Shown piece by piece: positions 1 through 6,062 of a stretch of DNA of 11,085 bases. Position numbers and translations under genes: made by a program. Below the pieces are notes generated by a model. It did no database searches, was not told the DNA's origin, and saw only the letters and a program-made list of their open reading frames with translations. How positions within the stretch are numbered: the first letter of the stretch is position 1; every line of letters begins with the position of its first letter. The stretch lies in the NCBI GenBank assembly GCA_964626595.1, contig CAZVFU010000072.1, positions 1-11,085 on the forward strand, read 5' to 3'. Source of the DNA: JAWLFI01 sp964626595. Its GTDB lineage: Bacteria > Bacteroidota > Bacteroidia > Chitinophagales > Saprospiraceae.

Positions 1-123
1 AACAATTCAACAAAAAATAGTGGAATTATTCACGAAAACGGATGCAAAACGCTAAGAGGCAGCTTGGGGTAAGGAAAGGGTTCCGCCAGGGATCGCAGCG
101 ATAGGGCGCGCCGCCGGGAACTA

Positions 124-329
124 GTGTCATTACCACTAAATCTGCTATAGACCAGGTCTTGATCTTTTTGCTCATATCTTCGTTGCTTCTCAGTTGCGAA
201 GTAGAGACAAGGCATGGTATAATGGCGCCTTGGCGGTGCCTTGTCTCTACGAATAGCCTCTTTCGTCGCGGCTTGACCTGAACAAAAATCTACTGCGACT
301 TTTCCATACTTATTTAGTGGTAATGACAC
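124..329. repeat. 206-bp unit with perfect 18-bp terminal inverted repeats
   Basis: Positions 124-141 (GTGTCATTACCACTAAAT) are the exact reverse complement of 312-329, and the match stops on both sides at the next base. An 18-bp perfect match over this distance is not expected by chance. The enclosed 170 bp contain no gene of plausible size but do contain the separate 50-bp palindromic element at 201-250. Confidence 0.65.
201..250. mobile_element. 50-bp palindromic mini-element, GTAGAGACAAGGCA arms
   Basis: GTAGAGACAAGGCA (201-214) and TGCCTTGTCTCTAC (237-250) are perfect 14-bp inverted arms around a 22-nt centre that contains the palindrome GGCGCC. A GAA trinucleotide stands directly outside each arm (198-200 and 251-253), which would fit a 3-bp target duplication. 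Palindromes beginning GTAGAGAC and ending GTCTCTAC are, from memory, dispersed in many cyanobacterial and Bacteroidota genomes. Membership of that group is inferred from the arm sequence. The element sits inside the 206-bp inverted-repeat unit, so it probably inserted later. Confidence 0.55.
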
Positions 330-503
330 CAATCCGCCCTCTAGCGAGGAAGCGACAAGCGAAGCTACCGCAGCTAGAGTGCCATTATCATTAATATCAT
401 TCTCTGTCTTGACCTGAAAGAAGACATAGCCTGCTATTTCAATCACCATGCAAAAGTAATGGCACTAGGGCGGCTGAGACCGGCCAGCGCACTACAAGCG
501 AAG

Positions 504-545
504 AGCCCGATCCCGGGCCCCTACCGTGGGGCCGGGAGGCGGCCA
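504..545 (-). other. GC-rich hairpin element downstream of the hemolysin III gene
   Basis: Bases 511-537 fold into a 10-bp GC stem with one bulge (G515) around the loop TACCGT. Read on the minus strand, the hairpin lies about 35 nt past the hemolysin III stop codon and is followed by TCGGGCT. There is no T-run after it on that strand; the A/T tract (545-552) lies on the gene side. It is therefore not a classic rho-independent terminator, although it could still end or protect the transcript. The order GC hairpin, TCGGGC, variable stretch, CCCTAGTGCC (about 462-471 read in reverse) loosely parallels the element at 10931-11085. Confidence 0.4.
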
Positions 546-571
546 AAAAAAATATAAGAAAGAAAATAAAG

Positions 572-1213
572 CTAAAAGTAAAGAGAGCAAATACTTATGA
601 AATGACTGGTGGTGCCGAGTAAAACAAATATATGCCAGACGGGGTGGTGGTATCTCCAGGACTTATTCATGTAAAAAAAGGTGCCTAGAGTATAGCTGAT
701 TCCTCCAGCCAGTAAAAAGGATAAAGTGAAAATAGTTCCTAATTCAATGAGCTGATAAACATCAAATATGATCATCCAACCCATCAGTAAATAGAAGCCT
801 AGCGAAACCCAGGGATACCTATCCCCAAATCGCAACTTGAAGAGTGTGCCGAGTATAGCCAGACTCCAAACGGATATCAAAATCATTCGTGCTGATTCGC
901 CTTCGAGTAACAAAAGCGTAAAAGGTGTATAAGTTCCTGCAATTAAAAAATAAATGGCAATGTGGTCGAAAATTTTTAATCGGAAAGAGTCCATTTCATT
1001 TTTCCATGTATAAAGGTGATATGCAGTGGAAGCGAAATACAAGACGCACATACTGAGAATAAATATGACCGCTGACAGCATACCCCATTCCATAGGGGTG
1101 GAAATAGCGAGCTGAAGTAAATACATACCCCCAATCACACTCATAATGAGGCCCAAAGCGTGCGTAGCCATATTTAGAAACTCTTCATCTCTTATAGAAA
1201 TCACTTTTTTCAT
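572..1213 (-). CDS. trhA: PAQR/hemolysin III family membrane protein (TrhA-like)
   Basis: This 213-residue protein has about seven hydrophobic segments. It carries the metal-site signature of the PAQR/hemolysin III family: Ser62-x3-His66 (FASTAYH), Asp83 (IFDH), and His190-x3-His194 near the C-terminus (HPVWH). In adiponectin receptors the equivalent residues bind zinc in a hydrolase-like site. Bacterial members are linked to membrane-fluidity homeostasis, and haemolytic activity is not expected from most of them. The length is typical of the bacterial family. ATG at 1211-1213 begins MKKVISIRDEEFLN, and the Glu/Asn and THALG pattern near the N-terminus fits family starts. Upstream is a divergent gap of 224 bp; downstream is the GC hairpin. 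Codon use is AT-rich compared with the 3' end of the window. I found no clear promoter box for it. Confidence 0.9.
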   Translation of the reverse strand: MKKVISIRDEEFLNMATHALGLIMSVIGGMYLLQLAISTPMEWGMLSAVIFILSMCVLYFASTAYHLYTWKNEMDSFRLKIFDHIAIYFLIAGTYTPFTLLLLEGESARMILISVWSLAILGTLFKLRFGDRYPWVSLGFYLLMGWMIIFDVYQLIELGTIFTLSFLLAGGISYTLGTFFYMNKSWRYHHPVWHIFVLLGTTSHFISICSLYF

Positions 1214-1347
1214 GTCGATATACTTGATCGGGTTTAAATCGCGGAACTACTTTCTCGTATTTGTTTTAATAACAGTAGTGTTGAAAATATTATTCTCATT
1301 ATGGGGAAAAAGGGCTTGATCATCGCCCTCTATCTTCTTAATCACGC

Positions 1348-1377
1348 TTTGGGAAAAAGTAAAATATCGTATTTTAG
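1348..1377 (+). promoter_or_regulatory. Candidate Bacteroidota promoter for the small membrane protein
   Basis: TTTG (1348-1351), 18 nt, then TATTTTAG (1370-1377) matches TTTG-N(17-23)-TAnnTTTG with one mismatch in the -7 box. It lies about 60 nt before the ATG at 1438. The region is AT-rich, so a chance match is possible. The same gap also has AGGGC/GCCCT (1311-1315/1325-1329) around a TGATCA palindrome, of unknown meaning. Confidence 0.35.
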
Positions 1378-1437
1378 CAACACAAAAACATTTTTAGATC
1401 GGGCTGGGTTCGTCTAAAGTCGAATAAAAAAAATCAT

Positions 1438-1803
1438 ATGTCTAATACATCTGTAAACTCACCTGCAAAAAGCGAGCATAATTTTTTATTTTGGTTTCAT
1501 GTACTCATTACTGCTCTCGCATGGCTTGGGCCCTTTCTTTTCAGCTGGTGGTTAATGGCAACGGCATACGGGATAGTGACTCTCCAGTTCATTATCTTTA
1601 AGCGATGTCTTTTAAATTCAAAACACGCCCTGGATGATCAGCAGGACGTCACCTTTTACACTTATATTTTCGAAAGTTTTGGAATGACACTCAATCGAAA
1701 GCGTTTAAAACTGTGGGTACGCAATATTATTTATCCGGTATTAGGTGTCTTTAGCTACCTATGGCAAGAGGTACTCCACTTTGACCCTTTGCTCTTCTTC
1801 TAA
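1438..1803 (+). CDS. Small membrane protein of unknown function
   Basis: I do not recognise a named family. The 121-residue protein has a short polar N-terminus (1-14), a long hydrophobic stretch (about 16-54) rich in Trp and Phe that probably forms two membrane helices, and a polar loop (about 55-92) with a Cys, an acidic LDDQQD patch and the basic NRKRLK patch. A third hydrophobic segment follows (about 93-115). Starting at ATG 1438 gives a sensible amino end after an A-rich leader, and no competing upstream start is evident. The stop codon overlaps the stop of the converging metallopeptidase gene by 4 nt. It is transcribed divergently from the hemolysin III gene. Its coding bias and clean three-segment profile make it very likely real; its role is unknown. 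Confidence 0.75.
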   Translation: MSNTSVNSPAKSEHNFLFWFHVLITALAWLGPFLFSWWLMATAYGIVTLQFIIFKRCLLNSKHALDDQQDVTFYTYIFESFGMTLNRKRLKLWVRNIIYPVLGVFSYLWQEVLHFDPLLFF

Positions 1804-2534
1804 AACTTCAGTTTTTCACCTTGCGCTTTGAGCCAGACCTCTTTTTCCTTGTAAGTGGGATCGATTGAAGATACCAGCTTCCAATAGGCCGCAGAGTGAT
1901 TCATCTCCCGTAAATGACAGAGTTCGTGGACGAGTATATAATCCAGAACAGCTTCAGGAGCGAGAATTGCGCGAGTTGAAATGGAAATATTCCGGCCCGA
2001 ACTACAGGACCCCCATCTCGTACTGCTGTTACGCATCTTAACCTTACCCAAGGGAACACCCAAATGCTTTTCGTTCAATTCCCGAACGCGTAAATCTAAA
2101 ATCGGCAAGTATTTCTTTTTGAGAATATTCGCTACCACATCCCCAAGTATAGGGTCATCTGTTGGACAGTTTTGTGGCATGGAAATTTTCAAAAAATTAT
2201 CCTTCAGCTCTGCCAGAAACTCATCGCTATTGGGTTGTGGATTCAATTCAAGCTCTATTTCATCGCGAAAAGTAGAAATGACTGACCTTTTCCCGTAATC
2301 CACGGGGATATACTTTTCGAAAGCTTCGGGCTTGGTTTCGAACAGATGTTTTATATAATCTTTTGCCCATTGATAAATTCTATTCTTCTCCTCATAAGGA
2401 AGAGCCCCTGGTATTCGTATTATGATCTCTTTGCTCGCCAGGGCTACTCTACCATTTGCCCTGGGTTCCTGAACGATTTGTATGGGAAACTTGTGCATAC
2501 CAAGTTCCATCTCAAAAAATTCTTTTTTTTTCAT
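1800..2534 (-). CDS. YgjP-like/DUF45 zinc metallopeptidase
   Basis: This 244-residue protein is probably cytoplasmic, since no signal peptide is visible. The C-terminal half carries the YgjP/WLM-type metallopeptidase core: RWGSCSS near 173-179, the zinc-binding HELCH helix at 203-207 (HExxH, Glu204 catalytic), and a third ligand, His213, in NHSAAYW. This is the PF01863-type arrangement, and the length agrees with family members of about 230-250 residues. The substrate is unknown. The start ATG (2532-2534) overlaps the prfC stop as ATGA, so translation is probably coupled to release factor 3. Nine consecutive A residues follow the ATG (codons 2-4, Lys-Lys-Lys). It ends tail-to-tail with the plus-strand membrane protein. 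Confidence 0.88.
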   Translation of the reverse strand: MKKKEFFEMELGMHKFPIQIVQEPRANGRVALASKEIIIRIPGALPYEEKNRIYQWAKDYIKHLFETKPEAFEKYIPVDYGKRSVISTFRDEIELELNPQPNSDEFLAELKDNFLKISMPQNCPTDDPILGDVVANILKKKYLPILDLRVRELNEKHLGVPLGKVKMRNSSTRWGSCSSGRNISISTRAILAPEAVLDYILVHELCHLREMNHSAAYWKLVSSIDPTYKEKEVWLKAQGEKLKF

Positions 2535-4114
2535 GAAAACTCGGATGTAAAGTGAAATTCAATTTCTGGAAATTGCTCCTGTGCCATCTGCAGCATCCAG
2601 GCCGACTCAGCTAGAAAAACAAGTTTGCCATCTTTGTCTAGGGCCATATCTTTTTTTCGGCGGCGTCGAAATGCCTCGAGTTTTTTAGGGTCGTCTGCTG
2701 CCACCCAGCAGGCCTTATGGAGCCGAACCGGTTCATAATCGCATTTCGCCCCATACTCATTTTCCAGACGGTATTTGATGACCTCAAATTGAAGCGCTCC
2801 TACCGTTCCAATAATTTTCCGATTATTATCCTCTTTAGTAAATAGCTGCGCGACCCCCTCATCCATCAACTGGACCAGGCCTTTATCCAACTGCTTGTAC
2901 TTCATCGGGTCTTTATTCACCACATATCGGAATTGCTCAGGTGAGAAAGCGGGAATTCCTTTAAAGTGCAGTTCCTCCCCTTCCGTGAGGGTATCTCCAA
3001 TCTTGAAATTTCCGGAATCATACAGTCCGACGATATCACCGGGATATGCAATATCGACAATATCTTTTTTCTCAGCCATAAATGCTGTTGGATTGGGAAA
3101 TTTCATCGTGCGCTCGGCTCGTACATGAAGATAATTCGTGTTGCGCTCAAAGTTTCCGCTAACAATGCGGCAAAACGCAATTCGATCCCGATGTCGGGGA
3201 TCCATATTGGCATGGATTTTAAATACGAAACCCGTAAACTGATCCTCTTTGGGCTCTACCATTCGTTCCTCAGCGGCGCGTGGCCGTGGACCCGGGGCCA
3301 CTTCAACAAAGCAATCGAGCAGCTCTTTGACGCCAAAATTATTGATCGCACTTCCAAAAAAGACAGGGGATAGGTCGCCTGACAAGTAGGCTTCCTGATC
3401 AAAATCAGGGTAGACGGTTTCTATCATTTCGACTTCCTCTCTAAGCTCAGCCGCTGCTTCTTCTCCAATGTGTTGTACTAAAGCGGGATCGTGAATATCT
3501 TCAAACTCTAACTTCTCCTCTTCGTACTTTCCACCGTGGGGTTGGAATAAGCACAGATTCTTTTCGTACATATTATATACACCCTGAAATCGCTGTCCCA
3601 TTCCAATAGGCCAGCTTAACGGACACACGTTCAACTTGAGTTTTGCCTCAATCTCATCCAATAAATCCATCCCGTCTTTCCCCTCTCTGTCCAGTTTATT
3701 GATAAAAACGATCATGGGGGTTTGACGCATACGGCAAACCTCGACCAGTTTTTCCGTTTGTTGCTCTACCCCCTTGGCTACGTCAATGACGACTATAGCA
3801 CTATCGACAGCAGTCAGCGTCCGGTAGGTATCTTCGGCAAAGTCCTGGTGACCCGGTGTATCCAAAATATTAATGCGCATTTTCCGGTACGGAAAAGCCA
3901 TCACAGAGGTAGCTACAGAGATACCTCTTTGCTTTTCGATCTCCATAAAATCGGAGGTCGCATGTTTTTTTATCTTGTTGGACTTTACAGCTCCAGCCAC
4001 CTGAATAGCTCCCCCAAACAAGAGAAGCTTCTCTGTTAGCGTCGTTTTTCCCGCATCCGGGTGACTTACAATCGCAAAGGTGCGGCGGGGTTCTTTAGGT
4101 GCAGTGTATGCCAT
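2531..4114 (-). CDS. prfC: Peptide chain release factor 3 (RF3)
   Basis: RF3 is a translational GTPase that recycles release factors RF1 and RF2 from the ribosome after peptide release. The 527 residues match the usual length (E. coli about 529). The GTPase motifs are intact: P-loop SHPDAGKT (17-24), switch I KQRGISVATS (61-70), DTPGH (85-89) and NKLD (139-142). The DAGKTTLTEKLLLFGGAIQ segment is diagnostic of RF3 rather than EF-G or LepA. The remaining length covers the RF3 domains II and III without interruption. ATG at 4114 begins MAYTAPKEPRRTFAIVSHP, the expected short lead-in to the P-loop. A good promoter sits about 25 nt upstream. It is first in a two-gene operon with the metallopeptidase, overlapping it by 4 nt. 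Confidence 0.97.
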   Translation of the reverse strand: MAYTAPKEPRRTFAIVSHPDAGKTTLTEKLLLFGGAIQVAGAVKSNKIKKHATSDFMEIEKQRGISVATSVMAFPYRKMRINILDTPGHQDFAEDTYRTLTAVDSAIVVIDVAKGVEQQTEKLVEVCRMRQTPMIVFINKLDREGKDGMDLLDEIEAKLKLNVCPLSWPIGMGQRFQGVYNMYEKNLCLFQPHGGKYEEEKLEFEDIHDPALVQHIGEEAAAELREEVEMIETVYPDFDQEAYLSGDLSPVFFGSAINNFGVKELLDCFVEVAPGPRPRAAEERMVEPKEDQFTGFVFKIHANMDPRHRDRIAFCRIVSGNFERNTNYLHVRAERTMKFPNPTAFMAEKKDIVDIAYPGDIVGLYDSGNFKIGDTLTEGEELHFKGIPAFSPEQFRYVVNKDPMKYKQLDKGLVQLMDEGVAQLFTKEDNNRKIIGTVGALQFEVIKYRLENEYGAKCDYEPVRLHKACWVAADDPKKLEAFRRRRKKDMALDKDGKLVFLAESAWMLQMAQEQFPEIEFHFTSEFS

Positions 4115-4137
4115 AATATTTCAGACCAAAATTTTGG

Positions 4138-4169
4138 CAAAGGTAAAAATATGTTCGGCACTTCAGCAA
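4138..4169 (-). promoter_or_regulatory. Promoter of the prfC operon
   Basis: Read on the minus strand, TTG (4169-4167) is followed after 21 nt by TACCTTTG (4145-4138), an exact match to the Bacteroidota -7 box TAnnTTTG. The implied transcription start is near 4130-4133, leaving a leader of roughly 20 nt before the prfC ATG. The exact -7 match and the position support it; no transcript data are available. Confidence 0.55.
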
Positions 4170-4223
4170 TTCCTTTCTCACACAACCGGAGTTCATAAAG
4201 GTAAGGCAGGTAAAAACAAAAAT

Positions 4224-4904
4224 TTACGATTTCTTTGAGCCGTATTTTGATTTCATATCACGACCAAACTTCTTAACTTTTTCTCCAAACTCATTCACCT
4301 CTTCTTCTACATTATGCGCTATGCTCTCCACATTGATGGGAGCACCCCGCATGGCCAATCGGTCCGAGGCCGTTTTGGCCTTCGGAACGATAATCCACAT
4401 TATAATATAAGCCAGTAATCCCACCCCGGTAGTGACTACCAGTATGACGAAAGCTATGCGTAACCATACCGGATCATCGATCCCAAAATAGGCAGAAAGA
4501 CCTGAAGCCACACCTCCGAGAACCTTATCGGACGGATCCCTAAACAACCGCTTTGTAGCGCGAGGAGGCACGGAATCATAGCTGGCTTTTTTGTCTTCGG
4601 TAAACTCTGAGGTTCGGTGGGCCTCTCCAGAAGACTCAGGTGTATCTCCTTCAAAATCCTCAGGCACGCCCATGATTTCAATAACCTGACGCACCTCTTT
4701 TACACTCACTATTTTCTTCCCCTTCATTTCTCGTTGAAAAAGCTCCGCTATTCGGGTCTCGATATCATGAACGATTTCTTCCCGACCCTCTGACTGATTA
4801 AAATAGCGGTCGATTCGTGACAGGTATTGATGGAGCACCTCAAAGGCGTCCTCATCAATGATGATGGGATGACCACCTAAATTAATGTTAATTGTCTTTT
4901 TCAT
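4224..4904 (-). CDS. PspC-domain membrane protein
   Basis: The 226-residue protein has a cytosolic N-terminal region (1-90) with the pattern INLGGHPIIIDEDA, followed by helical segments seen in Bacteroidota PspC proteins. A polar linker follows (about 88-117). The PspC domain (118-177) contains LFRDPSDKVLGGVASGLSAYF and one strongly hydrophobic helix (about 150-173). A charged C-terminal tail (178-226) is rich in Glu and Lys. PspC domains occur in envelope-stress (phage shock) circuits as membrane sensors or toxin-like partners; the exact role here is inferred. ATG at 4902-4904 lies inside the padR reading frame (17-nt overlap), so the two genes are almost certainly translated from one message under PadR control. 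Confidence 0.9.
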   Translation of the reverse strand: MKKTININLGGHPIIIDEDAFEVLHQYLSRIDRYFNQSEGREEIVHDIETRIAELFQREMKGKKIVSVKEVRQVIEIMGVPEDFEGDTPESSGEAHRTSEFTEDKKASYDSVPPRATKRLFRDPSDKVLGGVASGLSAYFGIDDPVWLRIAFVILVVTTGVGLLAYIIMWIIVPKAKTASDRLAMRGAPINVESIAHNVEEEVNEFGEKVKKFGRDMKSKYGSKKS

Positions 4905-5229
4905 AGATTGGTATGGTTTGTTCTACAGAATGTTTTAAATCTTCCCAGGCTTGTTTTAATTCGCGCACAAAGGTCTCCCCCTCGGGAGTCAGTTGGTAAT
5001 ACTTTCTGGGCGGACCGGCTTGAGATTCCTGCCACTCATAACTCAGAAAGCCCGCATTTTTCAACCGTGTTAGTAAGGGATATAGTGTTCCCTCGACAAC
5101 GATCAGCTTCGCCTCCTTTAATTCCTCAAGAATATCAGAAGGATACGCCTCTTTCTTAGAGATGATCGACATGACACATAGCTCCAGCAGTCCCTTTCGC
5201 ATTTGTGCTTTTGTGTTTTCTATCTTCAT
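4888..5229 (-). CDS. PadR family transcriptional repressor
   Basis: The 113-residue protein is a short (subfamily 2-like) PadR regulator: a winged helix-turn-helix with a small C-terminal dimerisation helix. Its hallmarks are MRKGLLELCVMSIIS (10-24), VVEGTLYPLLTRLKNAGFL (44-62, recognition helix), and the wing and following segment GPPRKYYQLTPEG (72-84). An in-frame TTG at 5247 would add six residues (MLYICV), but ATG at 5229 gives the usual MKIENTKAQMRKG start and is preferred. The partner gene is the overlapping PspC-domain gene, a pairing frequent in Bacteroidota. Dyad repeats upstream suggest that it represses its own operon. Confidence 0.92.
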   Translation of the reverse strand: MKIENTKAQMRKGLLELCVMSIISKKEAYPSDILEELKEAKLIVVEGTLYPLLTRLKNAGFLSYEWQESQAGPPRKYYQLTPEGETFVRELKQAWEDLKHSVEQTIPIYEKDN

Positions 5230-5233
5230 AACA

Positions 5234-5264
5234 CAAATATATAACAAAACAAGTTACCTTGCAA
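5234..5264 (-). promoter_or_regulatory. Promoter of the padR-pspC operon
   Basis: On the minus strand TTG (5264-5262), 20 nt, TATATTTG (5241-5234) is an exact match to the Bacteroidota promoter pattern. The -7 box ends only 4 nt before the padR ATG at 5229, so the message would be leaderless or nearly so if this promoter and that start are both right. Confidence 0.55.
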
Positions 5265-5295
5265 TACATAGTACATAGTTTTTACAAGGTACTAT
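5255..5295. promoter_or_regulatory. Candidate PadR operator: overlapping dyads
   Basis: Two 7-bp inverted repeats interlock over the -33 side of the padR promoter: TACCTTG (5255-5261) with CAAGGTA (5285-5291), and ATAGTAC (5268-5274) with GTACTAT (5289-5295). ACATAGT also occurs twice in direct order (5266-5272 and 5274-5280). PadR repressors usually bind dyads near their own promoter, so autoregulation is a reasonable inference from position. Confidence 0.4.
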
Positions 5296-5300
5296 ATGTA

Positions 5301-5353
5301 AGTGGTGGTTTTCTCGATAAAGTCACGTCTTTTCCCGATGAAGTGCCACCACT
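5301..5353. repeat. Inverted repeat enclosing an imperfect 21-bp tandem repeat
   Basis: AGTGGTGG (5301-5308) and CCACCACT (5346-5353) are perfect inverted arms. Between them are two imperfect copies of a 21-nt unit, near 5310 and 5331, sharing TTTC(T/C)CGAT(A/G)AAGT. It lies 70-125 bp upstream of padR and could be a second regulator site or a small structured RNA; this is inference. Confidence 0.45.
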
Positions 5354-5598
5354 CCAATAAATCACTCCCTCACTGATCCTCTTTCACCCCTTGATTTGGG
5401 CTTCGGGCCACGAAACGCTTGCAGGTTCGATCTTCTAAAGCCAAACTCAAGATGTAGAACATATATTGAGGGAAGCCTCATCCTTTTCCTCTAAATATTC
5501 AGGCTTTTAAGCACGCTCGCGCTGATCTGAAGTAAGGGGCTACTTCTCTAGGGTAGTCGCCTGGTATTCGATCTATCTTTTTCTTTATCCTTTCGAAA

Positions 5599-6051
5599 TT
5601 AAAGCTTTGCTTCCATATCTAAATGCGGTATCCCATCCCAGTCATAGATACCTGATATGGACTGAAAACCCAATTCTCCATACCAGGCTTCTAAGTTAGC
5701 CTGTGCTTGAACGCATACTCTGGCTTCAGGATTTTGTCTCTGAATCCAACTCATACAAGCTTGCATTAAGTCATTTCCTAAGCCCTTTTTTCTATGCCCA
5801 GAGCGTACAATCACGCGACCAATATGGTAGCATGGGTCTTCTTTGCCTGGCAAAATGATTCGGGCATACACATGAATCTGACCTTCTACATAACCTAATA
5901 CATGGTATGCATTCAGGTCTTTTCCATCAATTTCAGGATAGGCACATTCCTGCTCCACCACAAAAACGTCTACGCGCAATTGGACAATGTCGTGCCATTC
6001 TCGAATATTCAACTCATCAAAAGCTAAAATGCGGGTGGCTAGAGCATTCAT
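5599..6051 (-). CDS. elaA: ElaA-family GNAT N-acetyltransferase
   Basis: The 150-residue protein matches the ElaA subgroup of acetyl-CoA-dependent N-acyltransferases. It has LRVDVFVVEQECAYPEIDGKD (25-45), YARIILPG (62-69), IGRVIVRSGHRKKGLG (77-92, including the acetyl-CoA pyrophosphate-binding loop RKKGLG), AQANLEAWYGELGF (116-129), and the C-terminal GIPHLDM (140-146) typical of ElaA. The natural substrate of ElaA proteins is not established. The length is normal and no key element is missing. The start ATG (6049-6051) lies 11 nt after the stop of the lamin-tail gene, so the two are probably cotranscribed, although no functional link between them is obvious. Confidence 0.92.
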   Translation of the reverse strand: MNALATRILAFDELNIREWHDIVQLRVDVFVVEQECAYPEIDGKDLNAYHVLGYVEGQIHVYARIILPGKEDPCYHIGRVIVRSGHRKKGLGNDLMQACMSWIQRQNPEARVCVQAQANLEAWYGELGFQSISGIYDWDGIPHLDMEAKL

Positions 6052-6062
6052 AATTCATTTTT

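Larger units (their letters stand above)
121..468. repeat. Inverted-repeat-bounded unit with internal copies of its ends (MITE-like)
   Basis: The left end CTAGTGTCATTAC (121-133) is matched at the right by GTAATGGCACTAG (456-468), which is its reverse complement at 12 of 13 positions. The same core recurs inside: inverted at 312-329, direct at 378-387 (AGTGCCATTA). The four cores therefore alternate in orientation and make two side-by-side inverted pairs, 124/329 and 378/466. No transposase is encoded between them, and no clear target-site duplication is visible outside the ends. A non-autonomous transposable element, or two adjacent ones, is the best reading. A structured non-coding element is the alternative. 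Confidence 0.5.
1..571. other. Gene-free, repeat-rich stretch
   Basis: No convincing gene lies here. A 139-codon open frame on the minus strand (30-449) is built largely across repeat arms and has no recognisable motif. The stretch holds a unit bounded by CTAGTG(T/C)CATTAC inverted ends (121-468), an 18-bp perfect inverted repeat (124-141/312-329), a 50-bp palindromic element (201-250), an 11-bp direct repeat CTTGACCTGAA (272-282 and 408-418) and a GC-rich hairpin (511-537). It looks like a site of accumulated small non-autonomous elements downstream of the hemolysin III gene. Confidence 0.6.
5248..5598. other. 350-bp gene-free stretch between padR and the acetyltransferase gene
   Basis: Its first 50 bp hold the padR promoter region. 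Next comes the inverted and direct repeat block at 5301-5353. The rest has no plausible reading frame. It shows a modest hairpin (GAAGTA 5529-5534 with TACTTC 5541-5546) and pyrimidine-rich sequence near 5571-5590. No tRNA, clear terminator or other known RNA is visible. Confidence 0.6.

Noticed and set aside
30..449. 139-codon open frame on the minus strand
   Set aside because: It runs across the inverted-repeat arms and the 50-bp palindrome, has no recognisable domain, and ends in low-complexity Arg/Ser/Pro sequence. A decayed or accidental frame is more likely.
511..537. Rho-independent terminator for the hemolysin III gene
   Set aside because: The stem is strong, but no T-run follows it on the minus strand; the A/T tract lies on the gene side.
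2895..3373. Plus-strand open frames opposite prfC
   Set aside because: They are antisense to an intact, strongly conserved GTPase gene and have no motifs of their own.
5230..5247. TTG start giving padR six extra residues
   Set aside because: It would place translation inside the -7 box region, and the ATG at 5229 gives the canonical PadR N-terminus.
5529..5546. Terminator hairpin after elaA
   Set aside because: There are only six stem pairs and no following T-run in either direction.
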